From assembly GCA_949592205.1 (NCBI GenBank), contig CATIUR010000001.1, positions 1,502,001 to 1,566,000 on the forward strand: 64,000 nucleotides of DNA, read 5' to 3'. Under the pieces are notes generated by a model that saw nothing but the letters and a program-made list of their open reading frames with translations, was not told the DNA's origin and did not search any database. Position 1 is the stretch's first letter, and each line of letters begins with the position of its first letter. This document shows positions 35,631-47,203 of the stretch, in pieces. The DNA is from Helichrysum umbraculigerum (lineage: Eukaryota; Streptophyta; Magnoliopsida; Asterales; Asteraceae). The translations under genes were made by a program, and so were the position numbers.

Positions 35631-36379
35631 GATAATCATCGTGTATATAGCCATGAGCACATAGTTGAGCTTAACTCGAGGGTCGGGTCCCCTATAGAGA
35701 ATTCCGGGCGAGGTGCCTCCACGAATGCCTAATCAACATTCGTCTTCCCAAATATTAGTACGTCCGTTTACCCGGTTAGTGCTTGCTAACGCGGACGAGG
35801 AGGGTCAATCCTATATGGTACCATATACTAATATTCACGCTACAACGTATTAACAACTATGCTGACGGAGGACTTTAAAATGATTAGTTTCGAAAAACTC
35901 ATGTAGTATATGAAAAGTTGGTACTTGCGTTCACATGTTAAAAGTTTGAGCAGTATATCACACCCCTGAGTAAAACAGTAAAAGAGGGGCTATGAGACTC
36001 ACCTGAGTCTGAATGCGTTTAAACAAACGTAAGTTGATTAGCCGAAATGAAGTCCAAAGACTTGTAACCTGAGGGTGTCCACGACACGCGATGGTTATAA
36101 ATATGATTGGGTATCTCAAAAGATCACCCCTGCAGTTGTTCGTTCAACTATAATGTCCAAATATCCACTATTTGGTTGATATGTTTAAGTGTTTGAAAAG
36201 TGTACGACCCGTTGGTGACGAGTTTGAAATAATAAACTTCAAGTATTATTATCAAGTTATTGATGTTTTGCACTTACAAAAGTGTCCCAAAGTGTTTTAT
36301 AAGTCGTATCGTATAAGGAATCGAAGTTGTAAAAGTTCGACACTTAGTGAAATTTTAGTTAGAAAACCTGCTGTTTTAT

Positions 36380-36945
36380 GCGACACTATATGCGTCACTT
36401 ACATGTTCTATGCGTCACTTGTGGAGTGTCGGGTATTGGTGTCAGTGTGAGGGTATGCGTCACTGAGATAGTGTCGTGTATCATCTTATGCGTCACTTAG
36501 GAAGTGACGGGTTCCGTAACATTGCGGCACTCAAGCAGTGTCGTAAAAAGTAATGATTTCTGACATTTAGGCGTCACTTAAGAAGTGACGTGCAATATAG
36601 CGACACTAAGGAAGTGTCGGGTAAAAGAGTATAGCGGCACTCAGGAAGTGTCGTTAAATAGTGTCAGGTAACATATAGGGCGGCACTAGAGAAGTGTCGT
36701 TAAATAGTGTATGCGTCACTCTTGAAGTGACGGTATGAGGTTCGTGTGACGATATCGGTAGTAACCGGACGTCACTTGTTTCTACCGAAAGTGTTAGGCT
36801 TCTACGGACAATAGCGACACTTATGAAGTGTCGCATGGTTTCTGCTGAAAGTTATAGGCTTGCGTCACTACCGAAGTGACGGTATATGTGTGATAGCGTC
36901 ACTTAAGTGACGCTAGTACTGTTTTTGGCATTCATGCGACACTAA
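36380..36945 (-). repeat. GCGTCACT / GCGACACT hairpin array in 3' LTR of H
   Basis: Roughly fifteen inverted-repeat units of the same two types seen in D (gcgtcact-N-agtgacg, gcgacact or gcggcact-N-agtgtcg), 30-60 bp apart. The duplicate in the 5' LTR is 44598-45163. It falls wholly inside the putative first intron. Confidence 0.9.
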
Positions 36946-37805
36946 AGCCTGTTCGACGGATTTTGAGAAAAAATCGTGTTTTCGGGTTTCCGATCGGTCC
37001 AATATTTTTACCCAACCCTTATAGGGACATTATAAGTTGTTACAAACTACTAGAAAGTGAAAACACTTAAAAACGAGAGATGTCGGGATTTGTCGGAAAC
37101 TTACAAAGTGTCGGATGAGAAATCCGAAAAGATAGCGTTGTAGATCGGGAAGTGGTGAACGTTTTTCTCCAAAGTGATGATGAGATCCAAAGTCGTTTAG
37201 TGGTAGTATTTGACGATTTTTGTGATGTGGTGGTGATGAACTTTTAGAGAGAAAATGGAGGAAGAGAGAGGAAAGAAAGAGATGAAATGAAAAAGTGAGG
37301 AGGTGGGTTGGAGGTTATCCTCCAACTTTCAGTCTCCGCTCCCCGTGCGGTGTTCGTTTGCTCCGTCGTTTAAATGTTAAATAATTACTTTAAATATTAA
37401 ATGGTACGTTTTAAAATACAAATTATTACGCGAGATTTTATTTAAATATTTTATAGTTTAATTTATATTAGCTTTATAAAGTGTACGTTATTTTATTTAG
37501 TTTGCGAATTCTATATTTTAAATTGTGTAAGGTTTGTTTGTACGATACGAATGAATACGAAATATTATCATAATAATATTTTTGACATAATAACGTTATT
37601 TAATATAATTGGTCACCAACGTTCGTATATAATTGAATCGAAATACATTCGATTTAAATTGCGTACGATTTAACCAAATCGCATATTCGTATATATTCAA
37701 CAATATATATAATTCGATACATTAATTAGCATATCAAGGAACTAATTACATGTATTAACATATGATTAGGCACTAATTACTAGTCCTAATTTGGCGGGTG
37801 TTACA

Positions 37806-37840
37806 TTCTCCCCCTGTTAGAAGAATTTCGTCCCGAAATT
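37806..37840 (-). other. Polypurine tract and pre-PPT hairpin of H
   Basis: Sense order on -: hairpin aatttcgggacgaaatt (37824-37840), then cagggggagaa abutting the 3' LTR. The hairpin touches the end of the pol frame. Confidence 0.85.
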
Positions 37841-40767
37841 TAGCTCGAGGTCGTGTTTGATGTGGAATCAGTGAAAAGTTGAGGATATTGGAGTCGCATT
37901 TGGTCTTCCCGTTCCCAGGTGAATTCCGGACCACGCCGCGAATTCCATCTGACCTTGACGATGGGAATACGACTTTGTTTCAGTTGTTTGACCTCACGGT
38001 CCATAATTTCAGCGGGTTCCTCAACGAAATGAAGTTTATCGTCAACACGAATTTCATCTAATGGAATAATAAGTGTCTCATCAGACAGACACTTCTTCAA
38101 GTTTGAAATATGAAAAGTAGGGTGCACGCTGCTGAGTTCGGATGGCAGCTGCAATCGATAGGCTACGGGGCCAATCCGTTCAAGGATCTCAAAAGGCCCG
38201 ATGTATCTGGGATTTAACTTCCCGCGTTTGCCAAAACGGATGACGCCTTTCCAAGGCGATACTTTTAAGAGAACTCGATCCCCAACTTGGAACTCGAGTG
38301 GTTTGCGTCTCACGTCAGCATAACTTTTCTGACGATCACGTGCGGCTTTGAGTCTGTTTTGGATTTCCACAATTTTCTCGGTGGTGGCGTGTATGAGTTC
38401 AGGACCAGTGAGTTGACTATCTCCCACCTCAGTCCAACAGATCGGTGATCGGCACTTACGACCGTACAGTGCCTCAAAAGGTGCAGCCTTAATGCTGGCG
38501 TGATAACTGTTATTATACGAAAATTCGCACAACGGTAAATGTCTTTCCCAGTTTGTACCGAAATCAACTACGCAGGCTCGTAGCATGTCTTCCAGTGTTT
38601 GAATGGTTCGTTCACTTTGGCCATCGGTTTGAGGATGGTACGCGGTACTCATATCGAGACGGGTACCCATAGCTTTCTGAAGTGATTGCCAAAAGTGAGA
38701 AGTGAAACGGGCATCTCTGTCAGAGATGATTGAGACTGGAACACCGTGATGAGAAACGATTTCCTTGATGTAGATTTGTGTAAGGCGTTCCATTTTATCG
38801 TTTTCTTTGATTGCCAGGAAATGAGCAGATTTGGTGAGACGATCGACGATCACCCAAATGGTATCGCAACCGCTCGACGACTTGGGTAGTTTGGTTATGA
38901 AATCCATGGCAATTTGATCCCATTTCCATTCAGGGATTTCAGGTTGTTGAAGTAAACCAGGAGGTTTCTGATGTTCGGTTTTGACTTTCGAGCAAGTAAG
39001 ACACTTGCTGACATAAGTGGCGATTTCGGCTTTCATGTTTGGCCACCAATAAAATTCCTTGATGCCGTGGTACATCTTATCAGATCCCGGATGAATAGAA
39101 TATTTAGACTTGTGAGCCTCGTCCATCACCAAGTCTCTTAGGTTCCCAAAACTAGGCAACCAGGTTCGGTTTGAGAAATACCTAATCCCGTTAGGTTTGA
39201 TTTTAAATTGTTTGTCAATGCCCCGCAAGGCTTCATTTTTGATGTTTTCCGGTTTCAGGGCTTCGATCTGAGCGGTATGAATTTGAATGGTAAGATCGTT
39301 ATGAATGGTCATACTGAGGGCTCGGACTCGAAGTGGTTTTGGTCGTTCCTTTCGGCTGAGGGCATCGGCTACAACATTAGCCTTCCCTGGATGGTACTTG
39401 ATCTCGCAATCGTAATCGGTAAGCAACTCGACCCATCGACGTTGCCTCATATTGAGATCCTTCTGATCGAAGATATGTTGGAGACTTTTATGATCGGTAA
39501 AGATGGTGCACTTAGTGCCGTAGAGATAATGTCTCCAGATTTTGAGAGCAAAAACGACAGCTCCAAGTTCGAGATCGTGAGTGGTGTAGTTCTTTTCGTG
39601 AATTTTCAGCTGTCGTGAGGCATAAGCAATGACCTTGTCTCGTTGCATCAGCACACAACCGAGACCTTGGTGGGAAGCATCGCAGCATACCACGAAGTCA
39701 TCGGTGCCTTCGGGTAAGGATAGAATCGGAGCACTGCAAAGCTTTTGTTTCAAAAGTTGGAACGCTGACTCTTGTTTATCGGTCCAATCGAACCTTTTGT
39801 CCTTCTGAGTCAGTACCGTGAGTGGTTGAGCTATTTTAGAGAAATTTTCGATAAATCGCCGATAGTACCCAGCAAGACCCAAGAATTGTCGTACTTCAGT
39901 TGCAGAGGTGGGTGCTTGCCAGTCTTTGATAGCCTCGATCTTTGATGGGTCCACGTGAATTCCCTGACTGTCGATCACGTGACCAAGAAATTGAACGGTT
40001 TGAATCCAGAACTCACACTTAGAGAATTTAGCGTAAAGCTCCTCGTGTCTAAGTAGTTCAAGGATAGTCTTAAGGTGTTGCGCATGTTCCTGCTCGTTGC
40101 GCGAGTAAATGAGTATGTCATCAATAAAGACAATGACAAACTTATCAAGGTAAGGTTTGCACACTCGGTTCAAGAGGTCCATGAATACAGCCGGTGCTTT
40201 GGTTAGACCAAAGGGCATCACTTGGAATTTATAGTGCCCGTAACGAATTCTGAAAGCAGTTTTTGGAATATCGGTATCGCGAACTCGTAACTGATGATAA
40301 CCTGTTCGCAGGTCGATTTTTGAGTAGAAACTTGAACCCTGAAGTTGGTCGAATAGATCATCAATGCGAGGAAGTGGATAACGGTTCTTGACGGTCAATT
40401 TATTCAATTCTCGGTAGTCGATGCACATTCGGAAAGAACCGTCCTTCTTTTTGACAAATAGGACCGGAGCTCCCCAAGGTGAAGAACTCGGTCTAATGAA
40501 TCCTCGATCCAGAAGTTCCTGTAACTGAGAGGACAACTCCTGAAGCTCGGATGGGGCTAAACGGTACGGTGCGCGGGCCACCGGTGCGGCACCCGACACG
40601 AGATCAATTGAGAACTCAACCTGTCTAGGCGGAGGTAGACCAGGTAGTTCTTCCGGAAAGACTTCGGGAAAGTCTCTAACAATTGGCACATCCTCAAGTC
40701 GCTTCTCTTCCGACTTCTTCTCGGTGATGTGTGCGAGTATGGCAGGGTAACCCTTTCTCAGAAATTT
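37840..40767 (-). pseudogene. pol of H: RT, RNase H, integrase, chromodomain-like tail
   Basis: This is the in-frame continuation of gag after TGA 40768-40770; it has no start of its own. The longest displayed ORF starts at a GTG (40689) and codes for 949 residues. Counting from there: RT with RMCIDYRELN (~87-96) and FIDD (188-191); RNase H with CCDASHQG (Asp ~338) and TDHKSL (~399); integrase zinc domain HPGSDK...CLTC (~533-566); catalytic Asp in MDFITK (~596), Asp in SDRDARF (~657) and Glu in DGQSERTIQ (~693); GPFEILERIGPVAYRL; a chromodomain-like end (VKVRWNSRRGPEFTWE, ~910-925). All catalytic residues look present. It is closely related to A over the whole length. Confidence 0.93.
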
Positions 40768-42294
40768 TCAGGTTTTTAAGCAGGAGATTATATTGAGTCC
40801 CGTCCCACCGGTCTCCCCCTGTATGATCAAGGTTCCACCAACGGCGAGTGGGATACGGACAATTTTATCGTGACAAAGGATTTCAGCTCGATGTTTGGAC
40901 AACCATTCCATTCCAATAATGACGTCGAAACTTTCGATTTCAATGGGTATAAGGTCGATCGAAAAGGTTTCGTCAGCTAGGTTTAAAGTGCAATTTGGTA
41001 TCACACTGGTGGTTTCTACAAGTTTTCCATTTGCTAGCTCTACAGTGTACTTAACATCTAAGGCAACAGGAGTGATGTCAAGTAATGGGTAAAAATCATC
41101 GGAGATAAAGCTTCTATCAGCACCAGTATCAAATAGAACAGAAGCAGTTAAGTTGTTGAGGAGGAACATACCCGAGACCACATTCGGGTCCTGGCGGGCG
41201 TCCCCAGATTTGATGACGAAAGCTCTGCTGCGGGTGTTGTTGTTGTTGCGGCTGTTGTTGTTGTTGTTCTTCAGTTTTGGGCACGAGTCCCTAAAATGCC
41301 CAGGTTTCCCACACTCAAAGCATACTTTGGGTGGTCTGGTGTTGTTGTTGGAATTGTTGTTGGAATTGTTGTTGGAGGGAGAGCGGCAGTCTTTGGTGAG
41401 GTGGCCGTACCTCTTGCAATTGTTGCAAAAGGGACCACAGGAACCCTCATGATGTCGGCTGCACTTGGGACAATATGGTTTGCTCCCAGTGTAACCCCTT
41501 ATGATATCGGTGGTGGTGTTGTAGGCTTTGATGGAGTCGTGTTTCTTGTTTTGTTGGTTGGAGGAGTTGTTGTGGTAGTCAGACCACTTGCGTTTGTTGT
41601 TATGGGAGGATGAAGTGGGTGGTTCAGAATCTTGGCTCATTGACATCAAGTCTTGGGCCAATAAGATCGCACCGTCAATGGTGGTTGGTTTTGAAGAGAT
41701 GACGTGTCCCCGAACAGGATCAGGGAGACCAAGAACATACTTCCTGATTTTATCAGGTTCAGTGCTAACCATAGCTGGGCGGAGGGCAGCTAATTGTTGA
41801 AACCTGGTGGTATAACCATCGATATCACCACCCTGAACCTTTAAGTTCCAGAACTCCTCATCTAGCTTTTGGAGTTTGGCGATAGAGCAGTATTTGGCAG
41901 TGAGTTTTGCCTTCAATTCCTCCCAAGTGAGTTGGTAGGCAATGTCAGCACCCACTGATTGGGTATATGAATTCCACCAAGAGTGGGCATCATCTTCAAG
42001 AGAGCAGGTGGCAAAATTAACTTTGTCATTCTCCGCGCATTTACTGACACGGAAAACAGTTTCCATTTTCTCGAACCATCTGATCAGTCCGATGGCTCCT
42101 TCAGAACCCTTGAAGCTCGAGGGTTTGCAGCTTTGGAAGTCCTTGTAAGAACAAGGTTTGACGGCAGAGGTTCCAGCGGTATCGCTGTTTCTTGTGGAGT
42201 TGGGTGGGGTATTGCGAGCCAAGGCTTCAGTAACAGCCTGGGTTATGAGTGACGTAATCTGAGCATCGGTGTAAGGTCGTGTCTTTGGCGGCAT
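40768..42294 (-). pseudogene. gag and protease of H, ending at an in-frame TGA
   Basis: 508 residues. Gag starts MPPKTRPY. The capsid region includes DAHSWWNSYTQ and DGYTTRFQQLA; the nucleocapsid has CPKCSRHHEGSC, CNNCKRYGHLTKDC and CFECGKPGHFRDSC, joined by Asn-rich linkers (repeats of NNNS coded by AAC/AAT). An aspartic protease follows with LFDTGADRSF. The frame ends at TGA 40768-40770 right after SCLKT. In A the matching stretch reads on without a stop (CLKASKYLRKGYPAF), and H itself resumes in the same frame with KFLRKGYPA. So the TGA is most simply a point nonsense mutation between protease and RT; programmed read-through is possible but unsupported. Confidence 0.92.
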
Positions 42295-42576
42295 GATTCT
42301 TCAATAAAAGAAATGAAGATACATGAGATTTCGTAGGAAAGTTGTATTTATTATAGATGTACATGTAGAAAGCAGTAATACATGACATCAACATGGAAAA
42401 ATGACAATTAATATGAGTTGAACAACAAGGAATATTTGATAGCTAATACGAGTTCAAAGGTTACACCCTACGGATGTATTACAAGAGGCGTCGGGAATTG
42501 TTACATCCGACTGAATTATAGAGTAGCGCGTAGATAGTTACTAGATTACAGGATAGATTACAATACAAAGACTACA

Positions 42577-43068
42577 CTAGTCTTGACGTAGATTAATTTG
42601 TTCCATCATCGTGACAAGACGGTCCATAGTGTTTGCAAGCCTGCTAGCTTGTCGGGCGTTGTCTTCTGCTAGCGCAAGTCGTTGTGTTAGTCCGCGCGCA
42701 TACTCTTCTGCTTCATGTGAGTGTTGCTCACATTCTTCCATCCTTTGTTGTAGAAGGGCATTTTCCACCCTTATTTCTATAATTTGGTTGCGAAGGACAT
42801 CCATGTTGTTGTTTGTGGTTTCAAGGTCGTCGGAGACTTGTTCGATGCGTTCAAGGGATGTAAGTCTCCAGTTTTCGTTTGTTTCCTGCAACACGACATC
42901 CATGGTGCGAAGTCGCTGCTCGTGTTGGTTTACCCTAGTAGCTAAAGCCGGTAAGGCGATGTGAGTGGGATACGGGCCAGCTCGAGGCAACCTGTTGTTC
43001 CTCCTTGCTACCCTTGGGTTCTGCGACCCGGATTGAGAACGAGATGAATTTGATGGAATGTTTGCCAT
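42577..43068 (-). CDS. Accessory coiled-coil ORF of H, upstream of gag
   Basis: An intact 163-codon ORF between the primer-binding site and gag, in sense. The N-terminus is Ser/Arg/Asn-rich and basic (ARRNNRLPRAGPYP). Residues from about 45 to the end are strongly helical with heptad spacing (DVLRNQIIEIRVENALLQQRMEE; RLALAEDNARQASRLANTMDRL), so a dimeric or trimeric coiled coil is likely. No zinc knuckle, enzyme motif or membrane segment is seen. I do not recognise a family. Its position equals the broken ORF of A. It could help assembly or act on the leader; that is speculation. The 282 bp to the gag ATG are non-coding. Confidence 0.75.
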   Translation of the reverse strand: MANIPSNSSRSQSGSQNPRVARRNNRLPRAGPYPTHIALPALATRVNQHEQRLRTMDVVLQETNENWRLTSLERIEQVSDDLETTNNNMDVLRNQIIEIRVENALLQQRMEECEQHSHEAEEYARGLTQRLALAEDNARQASRLANTMDRLVTMMEQINLRQD

Positions 43069-43381
43069 TTCTGAAACAAAGCGTTAGTAATAGTGAGGCC
43101 TATATTCATATAGCTCCTATATAATATAGCCTATTGAGTGTCTAGCATAAACATGTTTAAGTCTCGGTTCTCTCGAGGTCAGAGTCTTCTATTGTACCCT
43201 GTTCAGCCATAACTACTTTCAGGTCTTACATCATCTTTGCTTAATTGTACATAGTTGATCAGGCTATGTTAAATTAAACTCGTATGATGTAATCGCTGAA
43301 CCAGTTATACCTAATAAGGAATACTGCCTAATGGTCATAGTCTAGGCTCACTAAATGCAACCTAGTTCACTATAACCTTAG

Positions 43382-43393
43382 GCTCTGATACCA
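43382..43393 (-). other. Primer-binding site of H
   Basis: TGGTATCAGAGC on the - strand, 3 bp inside the 5' LTR. The flanking bases (ggctctgataccaatc) equal those of D. Confidence 0.92.
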
Positions 43394-43396
43394 ATC

Positions 43397-46023
43397 TGTA
43401 ACACCCCCAAATTTAATGATTTGCGGAAGCTTGATTTGGGTGTTACTAATCAATAACAAAGCACAAAGATAAATAGCAAACGACTCTATATGCGTCGTTT
43501 TAACAAAATATATTGATAACTGAAATGTTTACAACATTTAAAGCTTTACATAGCTCGAGTTAAATAAAATGAGATTTCAGTACATAAGTACTTGTACAAA
43601 ATATACTAATGCAAGAAAAATCTCAATCGTCTGTATGCTGACTCGAGCTAAATCCTGAAGCAGAAACATCCTACTGCTGGGTACCTGCGATATATGCTAA
43701 AAGGTCAGCTATAAAGCTGGTGAGCTCACAGGTTTGAAATCAAGTAATATCGTATGAACCGCAAGATTTAAATAATGAATTGCATCCAGCAATTAAATAA
43801 TGAATTGCATCCAGCAATTTAATAATGAATTGCATCCAGCAATTTAATGATAATCATCGTGTATACAGCCATGAGCACATAGTTGAGCTTAACTCGAGGG
43901 CCGGGTCCCCTATAGAGAATTCCGGGCGAGGTGCCTCCACGAATGCCTAATCAACATTCGTCTTCCCAAATATTAGTACGTCCGTTTACCCGGTTAGTGC
44001 TTGCTAACGCGGACGAGGAGGGTCAATCCTATATGGTACCATATACTAATATTCACGCTACAACGTATTAACAACTATGCTGACGGAGGACTTTAAAATG
44101 ATTAGTTTCGAAAAACTCATGTAGTATATGAAAAGTTGGTACTTGCGTTCACATGTTAAAAGTTTGAGCAGTATATCACACCCCTGAGTAAAACAGTAAA
44201 AGAGGTGCTATGAGACTCACCTGAGTCTGAATGCGTTTAAACAAACGTAAGTTGATTAGCCGAAATGAAGTCCAAAGACTTGTAACCTGAGGGTGTCCAC
44301 GACACGCGATGGTTATAAATATGATTGGGTATCTCAAAAGATCACCCCTGCAGTTGTTCGTTCAACTATAATGTCCAAATATCCACTATTTGGTTGATAT
44401 GTTTAAGTGTTTGAAAAGTGTACGACCCGTTGGTGACGAGTTTGAAATAATAAACTTCAAGTATTATTATCAAGTTATTGATGTTTTGCACTTACAAAAG
44501 TGTCCCAAAGTGTTTTATAAGTCGTATCGTATAAGGAATCGAAGTTGTAAAAGTTCGACACATAGTGAAATTTTAGTTAGAAAACCTGCTGTTTTATGCG
44601 ACACTATATGCGTCACTTACATGTTCTATGCGTCACTTGTGGAGTGTCGGGTATTGGTGTCAGTGTGAGGGTATGCGTCACTGAGATAGTGTCGTGTATC
44701 ATCTTATGCGTCACTTAGGAAGTGACGGGTTCCGTAACATTGCGGCACTCAAGCAGTGTCGTAAAAAGTAATGATTTCTGACATTTAGGCGTCACTTAAG
44801 AAGTGACGTGCAATATAGCGACACTAAGGAAGTGTCGGGTAAAAGAGTATAGCGGCACTCAGGAAGTGTCGTTAAATAGTGTCAGGTAACATATAGGGCG
44901 GCACTAGAGAAGTGTCGTTAAATAGTGTATGCGTCACTCTTGAAGTGACGGTATGAGGTTCGTGTGACGTCATCGGTAGTAACCGGACGTCACTTGTTTC
45001 TACCGAAAGTGTTAGGCTTCTACGGACAATAGCGACACTTATGAAGTGTCGCATGGTTTCTGCTGAAAGTTATAGGCTTGCGTCACTACCGAAGTGACGG
45101 TATATGTGTGATAGCGTCACTTAAGTGACGCTAGTACTGTTTTTGGCATTCATGCGACACTAAAGCCTGTTCGACGGATTTTGAGAAAAAATCGTGTTTT
45201 CGGGTTTCCGATCGGTCCAATATTTTTACCCAACCCTTATAGGGACATTATAAGTTGTTACAAACTACTAGAAAGTGAAAACACTTAAAAACGAGAGATG
45301 TCGGGATTTGTCGGAAACTTACAAAGTGTCGGATGAGAAATCCGAAAAGATAGCGTTGTAGATCGGGAAGTGGTGAACGTTTTTCTCCAAAGTGATGATG
45401 AGATCCAAAGTCGTTTAGTGGTAGTATTTGACGATTTTTGTGATGTGGTGGTGATGAACTTTTAGAGAGAAAATGGAGGAAGAGAGAGGAAAGAAAGAGA
45501 TGAAATGAAAAAGTGAGGAGGTGGGTTGGAGGTTATCCTCCAACTTTCAGTCTCCGCTCCCCGTGCGGTGTTCGTTTGCTCCGTCGTTTAAACGTTAAAT
45601 AATTACTTTAAATATTAAATGGTACGTTTTAAAATACAAATTATTACGCGAGATTTTATTTAAATATTTTATAGTTTAATTTATATTAGCTTTATAAAGT
45701 GTACGTTATTTTATTTAGTTTGCGAATTCTATATTTTAAATTGTGTAAGGTTTGTTTGTACGATACGAATGAATACGAAATATTATCATAATAATATTTT
45801 TGACATAATAACGTTATTTAATATAATTGGTCACCAACGTTCGTATATAATTGAATCGAAATACATTCGATTTAAATTGCGTACGATTTAACCAAATCGC
45901 ATATTCGTATATATTCAACAATATATATAATTCGATACATTAATTAGCCTATCAAGGAACTAATTACATGTATTAACATATGATTAGGCACTAATTACTA
46001 GTCCTAATTTGGCGGGTGTTACA
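43397..46023 (-). repeat. 5' LTR of H (2627 bp), with putative three-exon leader
   Basis: Read on - from 46023: AT-rich U3-like part, a C/T-rich leader (about 45460-45560), donor GTAAGT with first base 45322, palindrome array (45163-44598), acceptor ending 44287 (accctcag), exon 44221-44286, donor GTGAGT with first base 44220, acceptor ending 43685 (atatcgcag), then gcttccgcaaatc and the LTR end. Splice use is predicted, not shown. Confidence 0.9.
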
Positions 46024-46028
46024 CTTTG

Positions 46029-46666
46029 CAACTAGTCAATTACTGGTTCACAACATGTAGTTATATACATCACCAGATTATATGAAACCCTTTTTACTCA
46101 AAGGAAATCTACTATCATATAATCTTAAACATATAAGAGTAAACAATATGTAGAGGTCAATTCTTATGGGTAAAAACCATTTTTACTTAATCAATTAGCA
46201 TCCTACTACAACAAGTGGGATGCTAAATCAGCACCAGTTGATACCATGCTGCATTAGCATAAATCTTTCAACAACATAAGGTGCCGTCATTAGTCACATG
46301 TTCCACAATATATCCACATTGTTATTCACAATTAAATGACCTCTACTTTGCTTTAATCATCTTTTAATTATTACTAGTTGCATTTCATCACACATACACA
46401 TCTATTGTACCATAGATACCACATTAACAACAAATTGTGGTTTACTATTCTTTTATTTCAGTCAATCATTGACTATTTCTCAATTACAGGTCAACATATC
46501 TTACCTGTTAATTTAAAACCACTTAACTTTATCTGGTACTTAGTAGCCTCAACAATTCCATGTGAAATGGCATAATATAAATACGTTGGCCAGACGTCGT
46601 TATATTATGTCAGTCACACTTCATTCTCAGGTCACTTCATACCATTAATCTTTCCAAAGTAATTAA
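46029..46666 (-). other. Interior of G between H and solo LTR I, non-coding
   Basis: AT-rich with recurring words caccagtt/acaacatg and ggtcaacatatc. No ORF with domains. Confidence 0.6.
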
Positions 46667-47203
46667 TGTAACACCCCGCAAATTTAAACACTATTATTAA
46701 CGCTAAACATTTGCATTTTAGGCTAATTCCCTACTTGAGTGAATTCACAACACACTTTAGAGGTAAGTCTAGCAAAGCCCAACTAGTTAATACGCGTAGT
46801 ATTACTTATTTGTAATTAGATGTAATTACATACGAAACGAATTGAAAACAAACGCGACAAAAATATACGACTGTTGGTGAACAAATTTATTTAATAAAAC
46901 GAAATTATTAAATAACGTCCTTAACAATTAAATATTATGTCGATAATATTTACATATCATTTGATAACATAAAACGTAAATTTGTATAATTAAAATAAAA
47001 CAAAGTTTAAAATTTTGTAACTAAATTAATTTGGTTTCATAAAAAGATCCTAATTAAAAATATAATGAAATGTGCGATTAAAAATGTATTAGTTAAAATA
47101 TTGTATCATTTAACGATCGGGTAAACAAACACGGGAACGGAAAATGGGGAACAAAACCCCTCCCCACCTCACTTTTCCTCTCATTTTTCTCACCATCTCT
47201 TTC

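Larger units (their letters stand above)
35179..37805 (-). repeat. 3' LTR of H (2627 bp)
   Basis: TGTAACACCCCC... to ...GCGGGTGTTACA on +; sense -. Same internal layout as the right copy: putative introns 36069-37104 and 35467-36002 with a 66-nt exon (36003-36068). The ORF at 36172-36450 recurs in the other LTR at 44390-44668 and is a chance frame across the array. Confidence 0.96.
35179..46023 (-). mobile_element. Element H: full-length Ty3/Gypsy retrotransposon (10.8 kb)
   Basis: LTRs of exactly 2627 bp each (35179-37805, 43397-46023) with the target duplication ctttg (35174-35178 and 46024-46028). It carries an accessory coiled-coil ORF, gag-protease and RT-RNase H-integrase in one frame interrupted by a single TGA. 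I count about nine LTR differences (~0.3%), so it is recent. It inserted into the interior of G. Apart from the TGA it has all parts of an autonomous chromovirus-type element. Confidence 0.96.

Noticed and set aside
36172..36450. 92-codon ORF repeated at 44390-44668
   Set aside because: It lies across the hairpin array of the LTR of H on the antisense strand; repeat identity comes from LTR duplication.
36380..36945. Regularly spaced short palindromic repeats resembling a CRISPR array (also 18390-19030, 48137-48402, 50108-50364)
   Set aside because: Spacing and unit sequence vary, there are no constant-length unique spacers or cas genes, and the arrays are parts of plant LTRs duplicated in both LTR copies.
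39208..39618. 136-codon ORF on + within the pol region of H
   Set aside because: It is the antisense shadow of the conserved RNase H/integrase coding frame on the - strand; other shadows occur at 41153-41613 and 41942-42252.
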